Source: Tyto alba
Lineage: Eukaryota > Chordata > Aves > Strigiformes > Tytonidae
Assembly (NCBI RefSeq): GCF_018691265.1
Contig: NW_024881322.1
Location: forward strand, 11,149,989 to 11,213,988
Length of the DNA stretch: 64,000 nt
Direction: 5' to 3'
Positions 25,731 to 38,479 of the stretch are shown in pieces. The position numbers and the translations under genes are program-made. The notes below the pieces were generated by a model that made no database searches, was not told where the DNA came from, and saw nothing but the letters and a program-made list of their open reading frames with translations. Within the stretch, counting starts at the first letter, position 1; each line of letters begins with the position of its first letter.

Positions 25731-25770
25731 TATATGATATATATACATATATAATTATATATATCATATA
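25731..25770. repeat. AT-rich perfect inverted repeat (15-bp arms, 10-base spacer)
   Basis: The left arm TATATGATATATATA (25731-25745) and right arm TATATATATCATATA (25756-25770) are exact reverse complements around CATATATAAT. It could extrude as a cruciform or hairpin and is a likely site of instability. It is too AT-rich and short to look like a microRNA precursor. Confidence 0.9.
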
Positions 25771-25931
25771 CTTATAGCAACATTGTAAGTGCTACAAAGC
25801 AAAATAAGCCAATGTAATCTGTGCATTAGCTCTCTGAACTATTAATTTGACTCCAGTTTTTTCTCACGGGTTCAGCATCCAAGCAGGGACAGCCCAGCCT
25901 CACCAAGACCACTCTGCAGTGCCAACCATAG

Positions 25932-25965
25932 GTGCTGCACTGACTTTTGGTGTGCTGCACTGACT
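25932..25965. repeat. short tandem duplication, period 20
   Basis: GTGCTGCACTGACT occurs at 25932-25945 and again at 25952-25965. It is a small direct duplication with no associated mobile element. Confidence 0.85.
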
Positions 25966-25969
25966 CATG

Positions 25970-27085
25970 TACTGGGACTTTCAGGGCAGACATCACAGAA
26001 CATGGTGCTGCAGCGACATGAGCTACCCCATGAATCCTTCCCTAACACGCTGTAGGAGAATTTGATTGCCTTGTTTGCGCTAATGGGCAAAAATTACCTA
26101 GAACTAGCCGCCCATTTACACAAAACATTTCCAAATTAACAACACATTTCAGGTTTCAATCCTGTGCCTTTGTTTTGGTTGGAAGCTGCAGTTACAGTCC
26201 AGACCAACAAAGCAAACCAGTTATTAGCATAACTCTAAGAGGAAGGGATAGAGGGAGGAAAGGCAGATTCATAGTGACTATTTCTCCAGTGTCTGGCTAA
26301 TAAGAGATTACAGACATCCTTTCCTACAGTGATGACACATTCTGGCATGAATAGATATGCAGGGAGAATATTTGCAGAAGTGCTGATAGATTTGATGGTG
26401 TTTTATTCTGGGACTGCAAAGCAAACAGAAGAGTATCAAGACCACTCTATCATGGGCTAACTAGCAACAAATCCAGATCTTCTGCATGGAGAAGGTCCTG
26501 TCTTGGAGGTCTGTGAGGAATAATCACTGAGAAAAGTAACATGAACGAGTGTTGTCAATGTAAAGAAAATACATAAACAGTTCTGTGAGTTGATACACAT
26601 TTCCCCAATAAACAGCTGAGCAGATGTATAGTAGACCTGTTTCCTTTCAGGCTGGATACAAAACCCAAATCTATTTAGACACAGCTGTTGGGGTGAACTG
26701 GCTCTGCTTGTCTTTTTTTTTAAAAAAAAAAAAAAAACAAAACAAACACACCCAAAAAATCAAGTAGAACACATCCAGCAAGCTGAAGAATACATGCCAC
26801 AGCATGCCCTAGTACAAAAAAATAATAACCATTCAAGAGGGAAATCACTGTAGACTCCACCAGTAAGGAAATTTAAACCATTAAGCTCTTATAATGCTTT
26901 TAAAGGGGATAAGCATATTGCAACATGTATGTTGCCATCTTGCACTTTTGTACCTACAGGAAACTGAGTTGCTGATTTCCTGTAAGTTCAGAAAGCTGTT
27001 GTGTAGCTACACATAAATCAAAGTTTGAATAAATACACTTCTGAGTAATCAATCAACCTCTCATTTATGCACTTGGCGGGAGGGT
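25970..27085. other. noncoding sequence with T/A tract
   Basis: No gene was recognised. At about 26711-26736 a T9 run is followed directly by A16, then ACAAAACAAAC, a simple-sequence patch. Confidence 0.5.
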
Positions 27086-27087
27086 GA

Positions 27088-27295
27088 ATGTCTTTTATGA
27101 GAGTCTGGTGGAGCACCACGGAGGTTAAGAACATGCCCAACCTGTCTGCTCCCCGCTCCCCAGCCCGGGGAAGGGACGGGAATTCCTGCCCCAGGCGAGG
27201 AGGGAGCCTGCCAGCTCCCCCCGACCTCCCGTCTCCCCGCTCACGCAGCCTCCGAGCGGTGGCTGCCAGTCACGCTGAACTGGGGGGGGGGGTTG
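27088..27295. other. small GC-rich patch with G10 run
   Basis: Around 200 bases are much GC-richer than their surroundings, with about half a dozen or more CpG dinucleotides (GCCCGGGGAAGGGACGGG, then CGAGGAGGGAGCC, then CTCCGAGCGG) and a G10 run at 27282-27291. Both strands are open (plus 27088-27396, minus 27125-27436), which follows from base composition. It could be a decayed CpG island, a regulatory patch or an unrecognised exon. Confidence 0.35.
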
Positions 27296-27299
27296 CAAC

Positions 27300-29885
27300 A
27301 GTCCATAATATCCACATATCTCAAATGGCAGGTGGAGATATTTCTTTGTCAAGAAAGCGAGCCGTGCAGGTTCTGTTAAAAGCTGGAGTGAGATAACACA
27401 ACTCCCTATAAACTGCAACACACGGGAAGCAATCACTCAGGGCCAGATTCTCATATGCCTAAAATGAACCACTTTCCCTAAAATGAACAGACTTACTGAA
27501 GCTAGCAACACATTTTACGGATTACAGCGAGAGCAAGTGTATATTTGAGCATGTGAATCCACCTTTGAATTTAGGAATTTGTACCGACTTTGATTGCATG
27601 TAGGCAGAAGACGGCTGCTTACCACTTACATTAGCTCCCAGTAGCTCAAATCCAGCAATGCAAAACAAGTGTCGTGACCATAATCTAATTCTTACGAAAG
27701 GGAATTTTCAGAAAAGATTAAGAGGGAAAAAAAGGCATCCATCTGTCAGGTGGAGGCTTCTTGTCTCTTGAAAGAGTTGAGAGAAGAAATAAAGCAGCAA
27801 ACTGTAAGGGAAAGAAAGCCTAGAGAATAAGGTGAATCCTTCCTTCGCGGCTGCTCGACATAGCTGCTTTGAAATCAGAGCAGCAGCGCTGGTGTGCAGC
27901 ACTTGAAAGGGCCAGAGCATGATGAAGGGAAAAAGAAATAAACAGTGATGGTTAGATGAATATCATGAGCTACCAGAGATGCTTCTGTGCCTTTTTCACT
28001 GACCAAAAGACAAGATTACATGCTGTAACTGTCTTAAAAGATACTGAAGATTGGAAATAACAACAACAAAATCTTTTCTTGTTATTACCTGCAATTTCAA
28101 TGTTCTTTGACCAGTAGGGCGCTGCAGAGTGTCTACCTACAACACTCAGATGCGTAAAGAATAGCTACAAATGCCATTATAGTTACAAATGAGTAGCTAA
28201 GCTTGGGCAACTGATACCTAAACCATTCGGCATCCATCTACTATACCCTGCTGTATAGTATTGCACCCTTTTCTCTAGACAAAACTTATATGAAAATGCT
28301 AAGTAGTCAGTAAATCACACACCCACACAAGAAGAGGACTAGATTTCCTAAGGGATCACTCTGCAGTTCTGGTACCTTAATTACTTGTAATGTCACCCAG
28401 CCCTGTAAAACATTGCTCTGCCAAAGCTGCATGTACAGAAATCAGCTGAAGCAAATGGAAAGCTAGTTCTTATCCTTAAACACCGTATCAGAGTCAGGAT
28501 TGAACTTTTATGCCCAGAGAAGTTGTTTGAAATCTGCCTCAATGCTCTAGCCTTCAAGTCCTCTCACCAACCTGTTTTGGGCATAAAATCACCAAGGAAG
28601 AAGTGTGGTATTGCCTGGCAGAATATAGCCTCAGATATAGGGCTTTTATATGCCACAATGACATAGAAAGATACTGAACTGTCAACCCAAAAACTGAGAC
28701 ATAGTCAGACCCAGTTTTGAAGACTTTTCAACATATAATTTATTATTGGTTTTGTATATGAATAGGAAATATATATAGCAATTGCATTTATACTTTGTCG
28801 ACTATAAAATGATTAATAACTTGTTTTCAAAAAGCACAAATGTATGTGAAATGTTAATTGGGAAAATGCGTGTAAGTAAAGATCTTGGTTACTTTGAATT
28901 TCCTTAATGATCTCTAAATGACATTTGGAGATTAGGGGATCATCAGGTTTTTAAGGAAAGAGTAGCACTCCATTTTCTGTAACAGTTTTGTGATTTTTCA
29001 GGTAGGCAAGTGAAATGAGCATCTAGATCCCACTTAAAATATATCCTGACACCTTCTCTCAACCAACAGGTTTGATTTTTGAAAAGGATAATGGACGCTT
29101 AATAGTACGTGGGGCCTATTCACTGATGTAACTCAGCCATACCATGTAGGAGCTGCAGAAGTTACTTTCAATATATTTTTAACAGGTATTTTTGGCATCC
29201 TTTATTTCAGATTGTATTATCAGGGAGAAATGTCTTCAAATGGATTTTCTCTGAATAGTAAGCTACCTGAAAAATTTCTCATCAAAGATTTTTAAGTACA
29301 TTTAATTGACACAGAAAAAAATTGAGAAAATGGTAGGTGTGCCTGTCTGGATGAAAATCTGGAGGACAAAACAGCATAGTGCCTGTCAAATACAGATTGC
29401 CCTGAGTTCCCTGAAGATTTCACAGCTTGACACATAATTGCATTCCCATGCACACTAGAATGAATGCAATGCCAAATTGGTTCTGTCAAACAAATCTGAC
29501 ATGACATACTCAGAAGTGAGGTCACAGAGATTCCTGGCTACAACATTTTAATTGAAATATACTCTGTATTTAAGACAGTGAAGAACAACCAGCTGAATCA
29601 TCATGCAAGATCCTACTGGAGCATCTACCCTGCAGAAAAGACAAGGAGTTGTACCATGTGCGTAGCTGATGTTACCAATCTCAATGTTGGAAAACGTGGA
29701 ATTAAAATGTTTATTTTAGAGTGGGATGTATAATGCAAATTGATATAAGGGACATCAGGACCATAGGGAAAAAAAAAATAGAATTTGATAGATCTAAGTG
29801 ATAATGTACAGGTTATATTTAGAAATGGTAACAACAATGGAAGAACTGAAACAAAGAATAGCAGGTCACTAGCTTTTTAGAACTG
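27300..29885. other. AT-rich noncoding sequence
   Basis: No gene was recognised. CAGGGCCAGATTCTCATATGC near 27437 resembles a phrase found in ancient amniote repeats. The open frames at 27708-27920, 29292-29525 and 29625-29837 (all minus) lack any support. Confidence 0.5.
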
Positions 29886-29886
29886 A

Positions 29887-29952
29887 ATTCTTGGCCCCAT
29901 TGAGGTCAGTAGCAAAATTTTCATTAATTTTAATAGGATCAGGATCTCACCC
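29887..29952. repeat. ancient palindromic interspersed repeat, copy 3
   Basis: Reads ATTCTTGGCCCCATTGAGG, TCAGTAGCAAAATTTTCATT, AATTTTAATAGG, ATCAGGATCTCACCC. The order (TGGCCCCATTGA-GTCA / GCAAAA / CATTAA-TT-AATAGGATCAGGAT) matches copy 1 at 8319-8387 and the inverted pair CCATTGAAGTCAATGG / CCATTGACTTCAATGG. Confidence 0.6.
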
Positions 29953-31472
29953 AATATTAATAAAGAACACACAGCAACTACCATTTATATAGACCTCTAA
30001 TCTCTTGCCTCTGCTCCTGCCAGTAACTCCTCTCTGATGTCTAAAATTTAGATGGGAAAATAACATGATATAGGAGTTAATTTTTCATTCTGTTTGTACA
30101 ATAAATTAATGTCACTTCTGTTTTCAGTTTCTGCCACCTATTGTAAGCTATTTCTTGAGCTATTTTTAGCTTAGCTACCAAGTTAAAGCTTGAGGCTAGG
30201 GAGTTAGGTGATCCTATGGGAGAAGGAAAAAAAGAAAAAGATGAGGGAAACAATACCTGTATTGGTCAGTGAAATGCGTGATACAACCTGTCACCACAAT
30301 TTTCCTTCTTGAGGAGTTAAAGGAGAAATTTCAACTCTTTGATATCCCAAAGGTCAAGAAATCACAAAGAGACCAAATGTGGGGACTGTGGTAGATGAGT
30401 GCTCTGGTTCTGTGCTCAGCCACGTCTTCTTACAGTTTCCTGTATTTACAGGAATTACTGCCATTATTTCTTTTAATTCTTAACCCTTACCTAGATGCAT
30501 CTGCAGTTAATATTGAATGGTTAGTTTTAGCTCCTAATATTTTCTGTAGTCTGGCTAGATCTTTCCTCACCACAGTTTTTAACTCCAAAGATATGTCTTC
30601 ATTACTGAGTTAATTCACACAAGTTAGTGTAGACCAAGGTGAAGGCAGACACATGTGACATAAATCCTGAGCAGCACAAGGTAACCAGATGACCACACAA
30701 AAATATCACATTTGTGTGGAGAGTATAATCATGTTCAGAACTGCTGATCTTTGGCCTAGGCTTGTGTTAAAAACTCCTCAGCACTCAGATGAAGGGATAT
30801 TTGTGTGGATTTCTGATATGAATAGGTCTTTAGTGAGTGACAGCGCTTGAGTTAGAACTTGAGCTAGCTCTGAAATAAAATAAGCTTGAAACCCACTGAT
30901 CTCACCCATTATTTCCCAAGAGGCTACAACAATAAAAGGCAGGCAGGTGTGGGCTCTTTCCTCTGTGAGATTGGAGGTTGGAGATAATCCTTCTCCTTCT
31001 GCCCAGAACACATGCCTGACTGCTCTGTTGCCTTCCATCTCAAGACTCAGAAATATTTCTCTTTCAGTTGGATGTCATGAGCTATTGTGCTCATTTACAA
31101 CCAAAATTTACATTCCTTCATTATCGTAATTGTTCAGCTCAGTACTGTAATTTGAAATCTACAGTTTCTGATAATAAAAGCAATGAAGTATAGAACTTGC
31201 TGTCACATCTCTTACACAGCAGTCTAGATGTGCTCCACACCCGGGATCCGGCTGTTGCCATGCCTTAGTTCATTTCTGATTCATCTGTTTTAGTGGCTTC
31301 CCGTGGAAACTGGGAAACAAGAGCACCCGGGAGGGAAAATGGTTGTGTGCCGTGTTCAAGGTGTGATGCTAACACCAAGTATGGATGAAGCTGGAGCACA
31401 AACATGAACCTGACAGCTGGCTAAGTCACCTAGCAGCTTTGGGAATCTCATGGAATCACAAAACTATCTGCA

Positions 31473-31488
31473 TTTTTTTTTTTTTTTT
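31473..31488. repeat. poly-T tract, T16
   Basis: An uninterrupted run of 16 T. No attached retroposon body was recognised on the minus strand. Confidence 0.95.
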
Positions 31489-32820
31489 AATCAGGAAATG
31501 CCAGTCTGTGGACAGCTAAATGTAGCACAGAACCTTGTTGATGTGGAGAATATTTTGTTCTGATGCTTTCTGGGAATGCATAGTTTTGATTATCCATTTT
31601 CAAACCCAATTTTCTTCTCAACTTCTATTGCATTTGGTACCTCATGTGAAAAACTAAAAAAATCAGGAAAAAACACTGTGCACAATCCTCTCCTTACCCA
31701 TCTCCCCTCCCAAAATTTCATTTCTTTAGCATCTCACTACTTTTTCATTTGTTCCCTCTGGGAATCTAAAGGGGAAAAGACAAAAACAAACTCAGAAACA
31801 CTGGGTTCACATACATTTGGCTATAAAAACAAGCAGTTCCCACCCACCTCTTCTTAAAATGTGATTGCAGAGATGCTATCGCATGAAAGAGACCCTCACA
31901 TAATTTTCCAATTTTCTCTTAACACAGTTTTCAGTCAAGTTCCTCAATTTAAAAATGTCACACATCATAAACGCTGCTGCCAGGCCTGAGGTTTGGCAGG
32001 CTTTGCGACACTCTGAGTTTCACTTCTTTTTGATGTCCTAGCAATCGTTGCTGATGGTGACAGGAAAGGTCAAAAGGAAATATGAAAAGCAGATGGGACC
32101 ACACTGGAGTATGGAATCGGTGAAGGCTCACCGATTTTGGTTTCATATTGAGGCCAGCCTTTGATCAACTCATGGATGCAATTTTCAATAGAACTTACCC
32201 ATTTTCAGATGGGCTTTTATTTTATTGTCAGATCTTTGGTATTTGAAGTCCTCCCTGCTTTTGGTCTCTGGTAAAGAGGGAACCGGCCAAGAGAAAATAA
32301 AGCTGTTCTGCTTCACTAGATACTTTGGTATGTTGCTGCAGATAGAGTGGCAGGACTGGTGTCACTGCCATAAGGAGCCAGCCTCATTTAGTATCCAGCC
32401 TACCATATAATTCAGACAGTAATTTGAGCTCCTTGGGTTTTGCTTCTTCGAGACACCTGCCCCTGGTCCTGCAGGACTCAAATGTCAGCAAGTGACGACA
32501 AAGAATAAATGCCTTCCCAGTGTCTCTGTTTGGTGAGCAGTTTTTCAACTCCCCTCTTGCTTTCCTGGTCATACAGGTATATTCCTTGAAACCAGGGTGG
32601 GTCTCAGACAAAGGAAGATGTACCATAAAAGGCTGCAACTTGGAAGGACAAATATCTTCAGGGGCCTGAATAAGGAAGCGTGCAGCAAACACTGTAGAAC
32701 AGCTAGAACGATGCTGGCAGCAATGTTATCTCTCACAGAACACTGCAAACCGAAGGTGAGTTATGGGGAGTAAGTCTGCGATTAATGTAGTCTGACCTGC
32801 TCCAGTAAATGACACCAGAG

Positions 32821-32839
32821 AAAAAAAAAAAAAAAAAAA
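32821..32839. repeat. poly-A tract, A19
   Basis: An uninterrupted run of 19 A after ACACCAGAG. No recognisable LINE or SINE lies upstream. Confidence 0.95.
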
Positions 32840-35800
32840 TCAAAGTCTTGTCCTGCACCTTGGATTAAGGGAAATGAACAGAGTGAAAGCATAAAGTAAT
32901 AGACCTGGCAGTGCTCAGCAAAAGGAAAGGCTCATTCAAAAGGGGACAGGTGATCTAAAAGTCAGTGAGAAGGAAATGAAGCTCAAGTCCTCTACAGAAG
33001 TAGAGCAAGTCTAGATCAGTCACCGTTAACGCCACCGAGAAGAACGGCTCAGCAGCACAGAACAAGGAAGGCAGGATCTCTGACCTTGTGTAATGGGGTG
33101 AGCACTTTTTCTCCCCCTCTGTTCAAAAGAAATATAACCCTACTTAAAGCTGGTGAATAATTTCTGCTGATTCATAGAGAGGCATTTGCTAATTCCACCA
33201 GCATGAAAGGAGAGCTACAGGCAGAAATGTTGCAAAGGAGGCTTACAATTACTCCAGGCTTTTAAAACTGTGTCGGTGGTCCCAGAAGCAACATACATTC
33301 TTACAGCAGGTTCTTTAATAAGAAGCACATCTAAAATGTACAAGGGAGTGTTGCATAGATGCATGGAAATTAGTTCAGTATTGGAGTAGCATGTGTGGAT
33401 TTCCTCATGGGCTTATAGCTGAGAGAGGCAGGAACATCCAGTGAAACAGGGATTCCACTCTGTCCAATGCAACAGGGACTCATCAGTAGGGTAGACTCCA
33501 GCCACTATTCCCAAACTGCCTTTTCCAGCTGGCTGAAGGCTGTTTTACATCTGTGGTATGACATGAAATTCTTCCACAGGAGAGGAAATACGTAATATGT
33601 TAGAAGGATATCATACCAAAATTAAAGGAAAAAATATATTCCAACCCTGGATAGGAATTAGTGTTCATGTGTAATATTACAGAAATTCTTTATAAGATGG
33701 TTGTTTGAGTCAAACTTCTACACAGAACAAAGCTGGGATGAAAATGAACTCTTTGTGACGGCTCAACAAGGATAAAATGAAGATATATCATCAGAAAATG
33801 TAACAGACCTCTTCCTTGAGAAAATGCTTTCTCTAGGTAGACTTTCAGTTGCGCAAATCCTAATGGTGTAATTTGGCATAAACACTAATGCTGTCCTGCT
33901 TGGAACGCTAAATGAGAATTTACTTACATTTTTCTGCACCATTACACCCTGAGAATTACCTGAATGAAATCTATTTGTTTGGATCAATATTCTGCTTTAC
34001 ATCCACAAGTGTCATCGTACTGCTCACAAAAGCTGCAGTTCCTGCCTTCGTGTGCTCCTGTTGATTTACTTTCTTGGTAAACTACATCTTCCCCAATTTA
34101 TTAATATTTTAGTAGATGTTTTGCTCCATATTCTGTGACTAGTTTTAACATAACACTTCCTACAGATTCAGGATGATCTCTGCCCTCCATCTCTCCACAC
34201 TATAATGAAAGAGCTGGTATGGAAATTATTCAATAAGCTCCTGTATCCTTCCAAAATCCTACACATGGAATAAATTACTGCAGAGGAAAGGCACTACATG
34301 CCCCAAAGACTGTTTATAGTCTGACACTATGAAAATGCTTTTGAATAGCTCATTCCAGCAAATAGCAAAACATACATTAATAGAAGACGTCTTCTCTTCC
34401 CCTGCCATGAGTGAAACAACGTATTAGAGACACAGACTTTCAGTTGGAGTATTTTGTCTCTCTGCTAGCCTGCCCAGCAGGTTTGGTATTCCTCTTTAGT
34501 TTCCTTTTTCCATTGCTTCCTACACTAGAAATACATCTCTAAATGATGCTGGAGCCTTTATCTATGTGGTCTTCATTCCAAAACCATTCTACTCTCCGCT
34601 CATTACTTCAGATGTAGTTTCAATTCCTATTTCTTCCTAATCCAGATCCTCACCCTTAAGAACAGCTATTATTTGTTTCTTCCCAACTATCATTCTTGCC
34701 TATGTTCCTTGCCTGAGCTGGAAGCCATCAAGCTCACTCATCAGATAATTTGTTTGTCCTATTAGTTTTACTCTCTCTCAAATATGATCCATAAACAGAC
34801 TAATATTCTGTAGTTTGAGATGTCTTTCTCTCCAAAGATGGCTATGGTTTCAGTTTATATTGTATTATTATATGAGTTACCAGCAATAGCAAGCAAAAAT
34901 CAAGGACTTTTGACTGCTTTTCAGCTTACATAGGCTTTGCTTAGAGGAGAGGTATACTCCAACCATGAGAGAAATTACCTCAGGGCCTAACATATCCCTT
35001 AAATAGTAGATTTTGTGTATAAGTGGTAAGGGTGACTAATAGTGGAAATACTATTAAATGCAAGCAATTATTAATGTAATAAAAAGTCCTTTGGTGGTCT
35101 TTTTGGGGGGAAGCAATAAATATAGCAGATATAAGTAGCTCTCAGTAGACAGATTTTCTGTCTTAACTGTAGACTTCTGGGTACAAAGTTTGAGTCTACA
35201 GACAGTCACGCTTTTCTTAGTCCCCCTTTGCCAAACATTTGGAAGTAATTGACAGATGCCACCAGAGATCCACACTCACACCTTCAAAACCCCTCACTGA
35301 TGCCTTTCTTTCCTGTCATACATTTAGCACAGGTAAAGAAACTCCAAATTGTTTCCTTTAGGGAACTTATTCACCATCTGATTGGCAAATTTCAGATGGC
35401 CTCCATCACACTTAGGCAAGTTCCTCTTCTCTTGCTGTGATTAGAGGACAGCTGTTGCAGTATAGCTATAACCCTGCGTCTGGATGCACCCATTCCACAA
35501 ATACCATAAGTAGAAGGAAATATTCTGGACAGAGCACAAGATAATCCCCACATTGTCTTTCCTAGGTGAGACACATTTCAGGCAGCGTCACCAGCATCCT
35601 TCACATTGTCAGTGCCATGTAACAGAGGTCTCTGTAAGCAGGGTCCCATTTCTACATTTCCATGAAAACATCATCATCATTACTGCTTCCTGTTTAACCC
35701 TCAGAGCTACCCATCCCCTCAATTTATCCCACTATTCATCCACACTAGTTCTTGTGTTTAGGGCCTCTATTTGATTAGACCCGCCATTCCTTTACTTTCC

Positions 35801-37621
35801 TTCCTTCAGATCCCTTTTTATAATACATTAGCCACACAAAGAACCTATTTCTGTTAAGTTTTATGATATTCCAGTTGTCGACTGACTGCTTAGGCTGTAA
35901 GAACACCTTCTAAAACACGTACCACCTGAATATAATGCTGAGGAGCGTCTCTCTCTGAGAGGCATGCAATAAGCTGTCTGCCCCCTGAAGATCAGCAGTT
36001 CGGATTCGGGCTGTACACTCAGGCAGCCCAACCCACATGAACGCACCATGTAATCCAGATGGTTTTAGAAATCTAATAATCTTTATGTCAGCGGCCACCT
36101 CCTTTCTTATCTTGTGATTTGAACTGTGAAGTCATGTGATACTCTAATTAATTAAGCCTTCTGCATACATCACGTATCTGCATACAGATGTGAGATCTCC
36201 TCACCAACATAAGTGAAACCATAAATCTGTTCATCAAACACAACTGAAGAAATTCAGAGTGGAAAGTTGGGAACATCTTTACAAGTGATTCATAACATTA
36301 CACAGCTCCTCTGTAGTAGCACAGAGCTTATACGCTAGAAATTTGCTCTTTCAGACTCCAGAAAAAGAGATGTTTTTTCTTGCACTAAGCAGCAGCAGGG
36401 AAGTGACTCATGGCAAAACAAACAAATGTAATGGAGATAAGAAGTGAAAAAGCAGTTCTGAAAATCAGGGCAAAGAAAGGAAAATTTTAAAAGGTTACCC
36501 TGTTTATTAATCAGCACCATAATTTCACCTCAGTCTCTTGTGCCTTACCACTTAGTAAACGGTTGGCCGTGAATGGGCCAGTACGTAGTATCACTTATTT
36601 CTGCTTGTGTCACTGTCACTTCTAGGTAAAAGGATGGGACAAACACCTGGGCACAGGTATTTGTGCAACTGCTGCCACCAAAAGATTTACAAAACTGGTT
36701 ACCAGGCAACTGTTTATGACAAAAATCTAAATAGCATGCCCTTGTTACTCAGATTTGCAAACAGAAGAGTCAGCCCCCACTGGTGTTACCTCACTCAGGA
36801 GATAGCGTGTCCTCCAGCACAAGTGTGACTGGTGTCATGAACAGATTCACATTAACTGCCCCTTTTTCTGAAGTTGCCGCTCTTAAGCTGTGAATTGTGT
36901 ATATTAAGAAGGTAACCCTTAGAAAGCACAGATCACAGAGTGTTAAACGACTAGATGAATGTTTAATTGGGCTTCTGGATCTCTTACTGTTACCCTGATA
37001 TTTATTTAATGGACTAGACACTTGCACACAATGGTGTTAAGTACCAATTATGGAGCTGAGAGAGAAAGAATGCTCCAACTGGGCTGGTAAAAAGCAAAAA
37101 GGGGCAATCCCATAATGCTTATGTGAGCACCACTCCTCATACTGGTGCTTTATCAAACACGAATTTCTTTTTTTTCTCCAGGTAATTTTATTATAACAGA
37201 ACATGTCCATTTTGGAGATTGTATTTTTTACTTTTGTTAATTTCCAATGATTGAACACAATAAATATGCATATTACACACATACAGATATGTATACGTAC
37301 ATTTTTTTTTTATATATAGGCTTCAGGTTTTAAGTACACTGCTGAGGGCAGAGTTGGGGCTACAGAATGGAGGAGAGCATATTACCCTCTCCTACTAACA
37401 ACCACCAGCAGCAGCAAAATTACATTAATTTCACACTCCATGAAGCCTCAAAGCATCCAACTAGATGTGCTCTTTCTAGGTCTTATTCATCTTCTGACCC
37501 CACCTCACACAGAATATTTGGTAACATGTATGTGGGGAACATGGAGAGGAGATGGAGATGAAGGCTTCACAGGTCTGCCACCACCGCAAGTGGCAACAGT
37601 CCAAATAAACAGGCCCTGAAC

Positions 37622-37636
37622 TTTTTTTTTTTTTTT
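37622..37636. repeat. poly-T tract, T15
   Basis: A homopolymer run preceding the promoter-like segment at 37.8-38.1 kb. It has no transposon context. Confidence 0.9.
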
Positions 37637-37814
37637 AATGAAGAGGATGTAACCTCAGGGATATGAAATTAACTGCAGGACCTTTCTTACAAAACTGATT
37701 AGACAGCTAGATCTGTGTGGCTTCAAATGCTTTGTGAGAGCTTTTTTTACCCCCTCCTTCATTTCACCTTATTTAAAATTAACTTACATTCTCACCTATA
37801 CTTAAGCAGAAACT

Positions 37815-37828
37815 GTTGCCATGGTAAC
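37815..37828. promoter_or_regulatory. RFX-type X-box
   Basis: GTTGCCATGGTAAC fits the RFX consensus GTNRCC-N(0-3)-RGYAAC at every defined position (GTTGCC, AT, GGTAAC) and is nearly palindromic. RFX factors bind such sites upstream of ciliary genes. It lies about 100 bases from the CpG cluster at 37900-38060. On the minus strand it is followed by CTTAAGTATAG/GTGAGAA, a plausible splice donor ending an exon at 37796. No ciliary gene product was recognised here, so function is inference. Confidence 0.5.
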
Positions 37829-37899
37829 ACTGGAAAGTCTTCTAAATCCAGCATATGATGTAAGCAACACAAACGAGTCCCTATAGAAAGGGATACTGG

Positions 37900-38060
37900 C
37901 AGCAGACGCAGCCGGTTCTGCAAGGATTTCACCCGGGGGGGAGCAGAGGTTGGAGCAGCCGCCGCTGCTGCCGCCCCTGGGAGGCACCGGGGCTCTCGGC
38001 CGGGAGGCACCTCTCGTCCTTCTCCTTTCTCAGACACACAGGGACCTGAAAACGGAGACA
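37900..38060. promoter_or_regulatory. short CpG cluster, candidate promoter
   Basis: CpG is frequent here (about ten in 150 bases, for example GCAGCCGCCGCTGCTGCCGC and GGCACCGGGGCTCTCGGCCG) while the surroundings are CpG-poor and AT-rich. It contains a G7 run (37936-37942). A second GC-rich piece, including CTCCCGCGCTGGC and CCGCGGGCAGCGGTACG, lies at about 38277-38335. Such clusters mark promoters in birds. The minus-strand open frame 37792-38202 includes an alanine run from the GCC/GCG repeat and has no recognised domain. Confidence 0.4.
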
Positions 38061-38479
38061 CTGAGGCTCTGTACTGAGATGGGAGAAAGTTGCCCCCAGA
38101 GCTGACCCTGGCACCGCTGCATCTGAAAACCTCAACAGAAGCACAAGGCCACTTGTGCTCGGTGGCAGCCTGTGGTGAAAAAGGGACCACGGTCCACATC
38201 ATCTTCTTCTATCTTTGCATTTATTGCTCTTTTCACCCAGCCACTCTGTTTTTAGATGCCTGGCCCCACCACGTCACTCCCGCGCTGGCAGTGTCCCGCT
38301 GCCAGCTTGCAGCCTGCCGCGGGCAGCGGTACGTGCCTCAAGGCAGGCAGCACCACCCTGAGCCGCGCAGAGCTGGCCACAGCCAGGTCTAGAGACACCA
38401 CCAGGCCAAAGCAGTCTTTGCCATCATCACCCCGTGATTGCAACTCTTGTGGGATGTACCAATTTGTCAACCTTCCTGG

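Larger units (their letters stand above)
29960..37620. other. AT-rich noncoding sequence with homopolymer tracts
   Basis: About 7.7 kb without a recognised gene. It contains T16 at 31473-31488 and A19 at 32821-32839. Many 60-100-codon open frames occur on both strands (for example 30395-30613, 31576-31857, 32384-32692 minus, 35249-35440, 36607-36828), none with a recognisable domain or convincing splice context. The stretch 31220-31440, with CpG-containing and repeat-free sequence, is the least ordinary part. Confidence 0.5.

Noticed and set aside
37792..38202. 136-codon minus-strand frame with an alanine run over the CpG patch
   Set aside because: The alanine run comes from GCC/GCG repeats; both strands are open, and no domain is seen. 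Kept only as part of the promoter-like segment.
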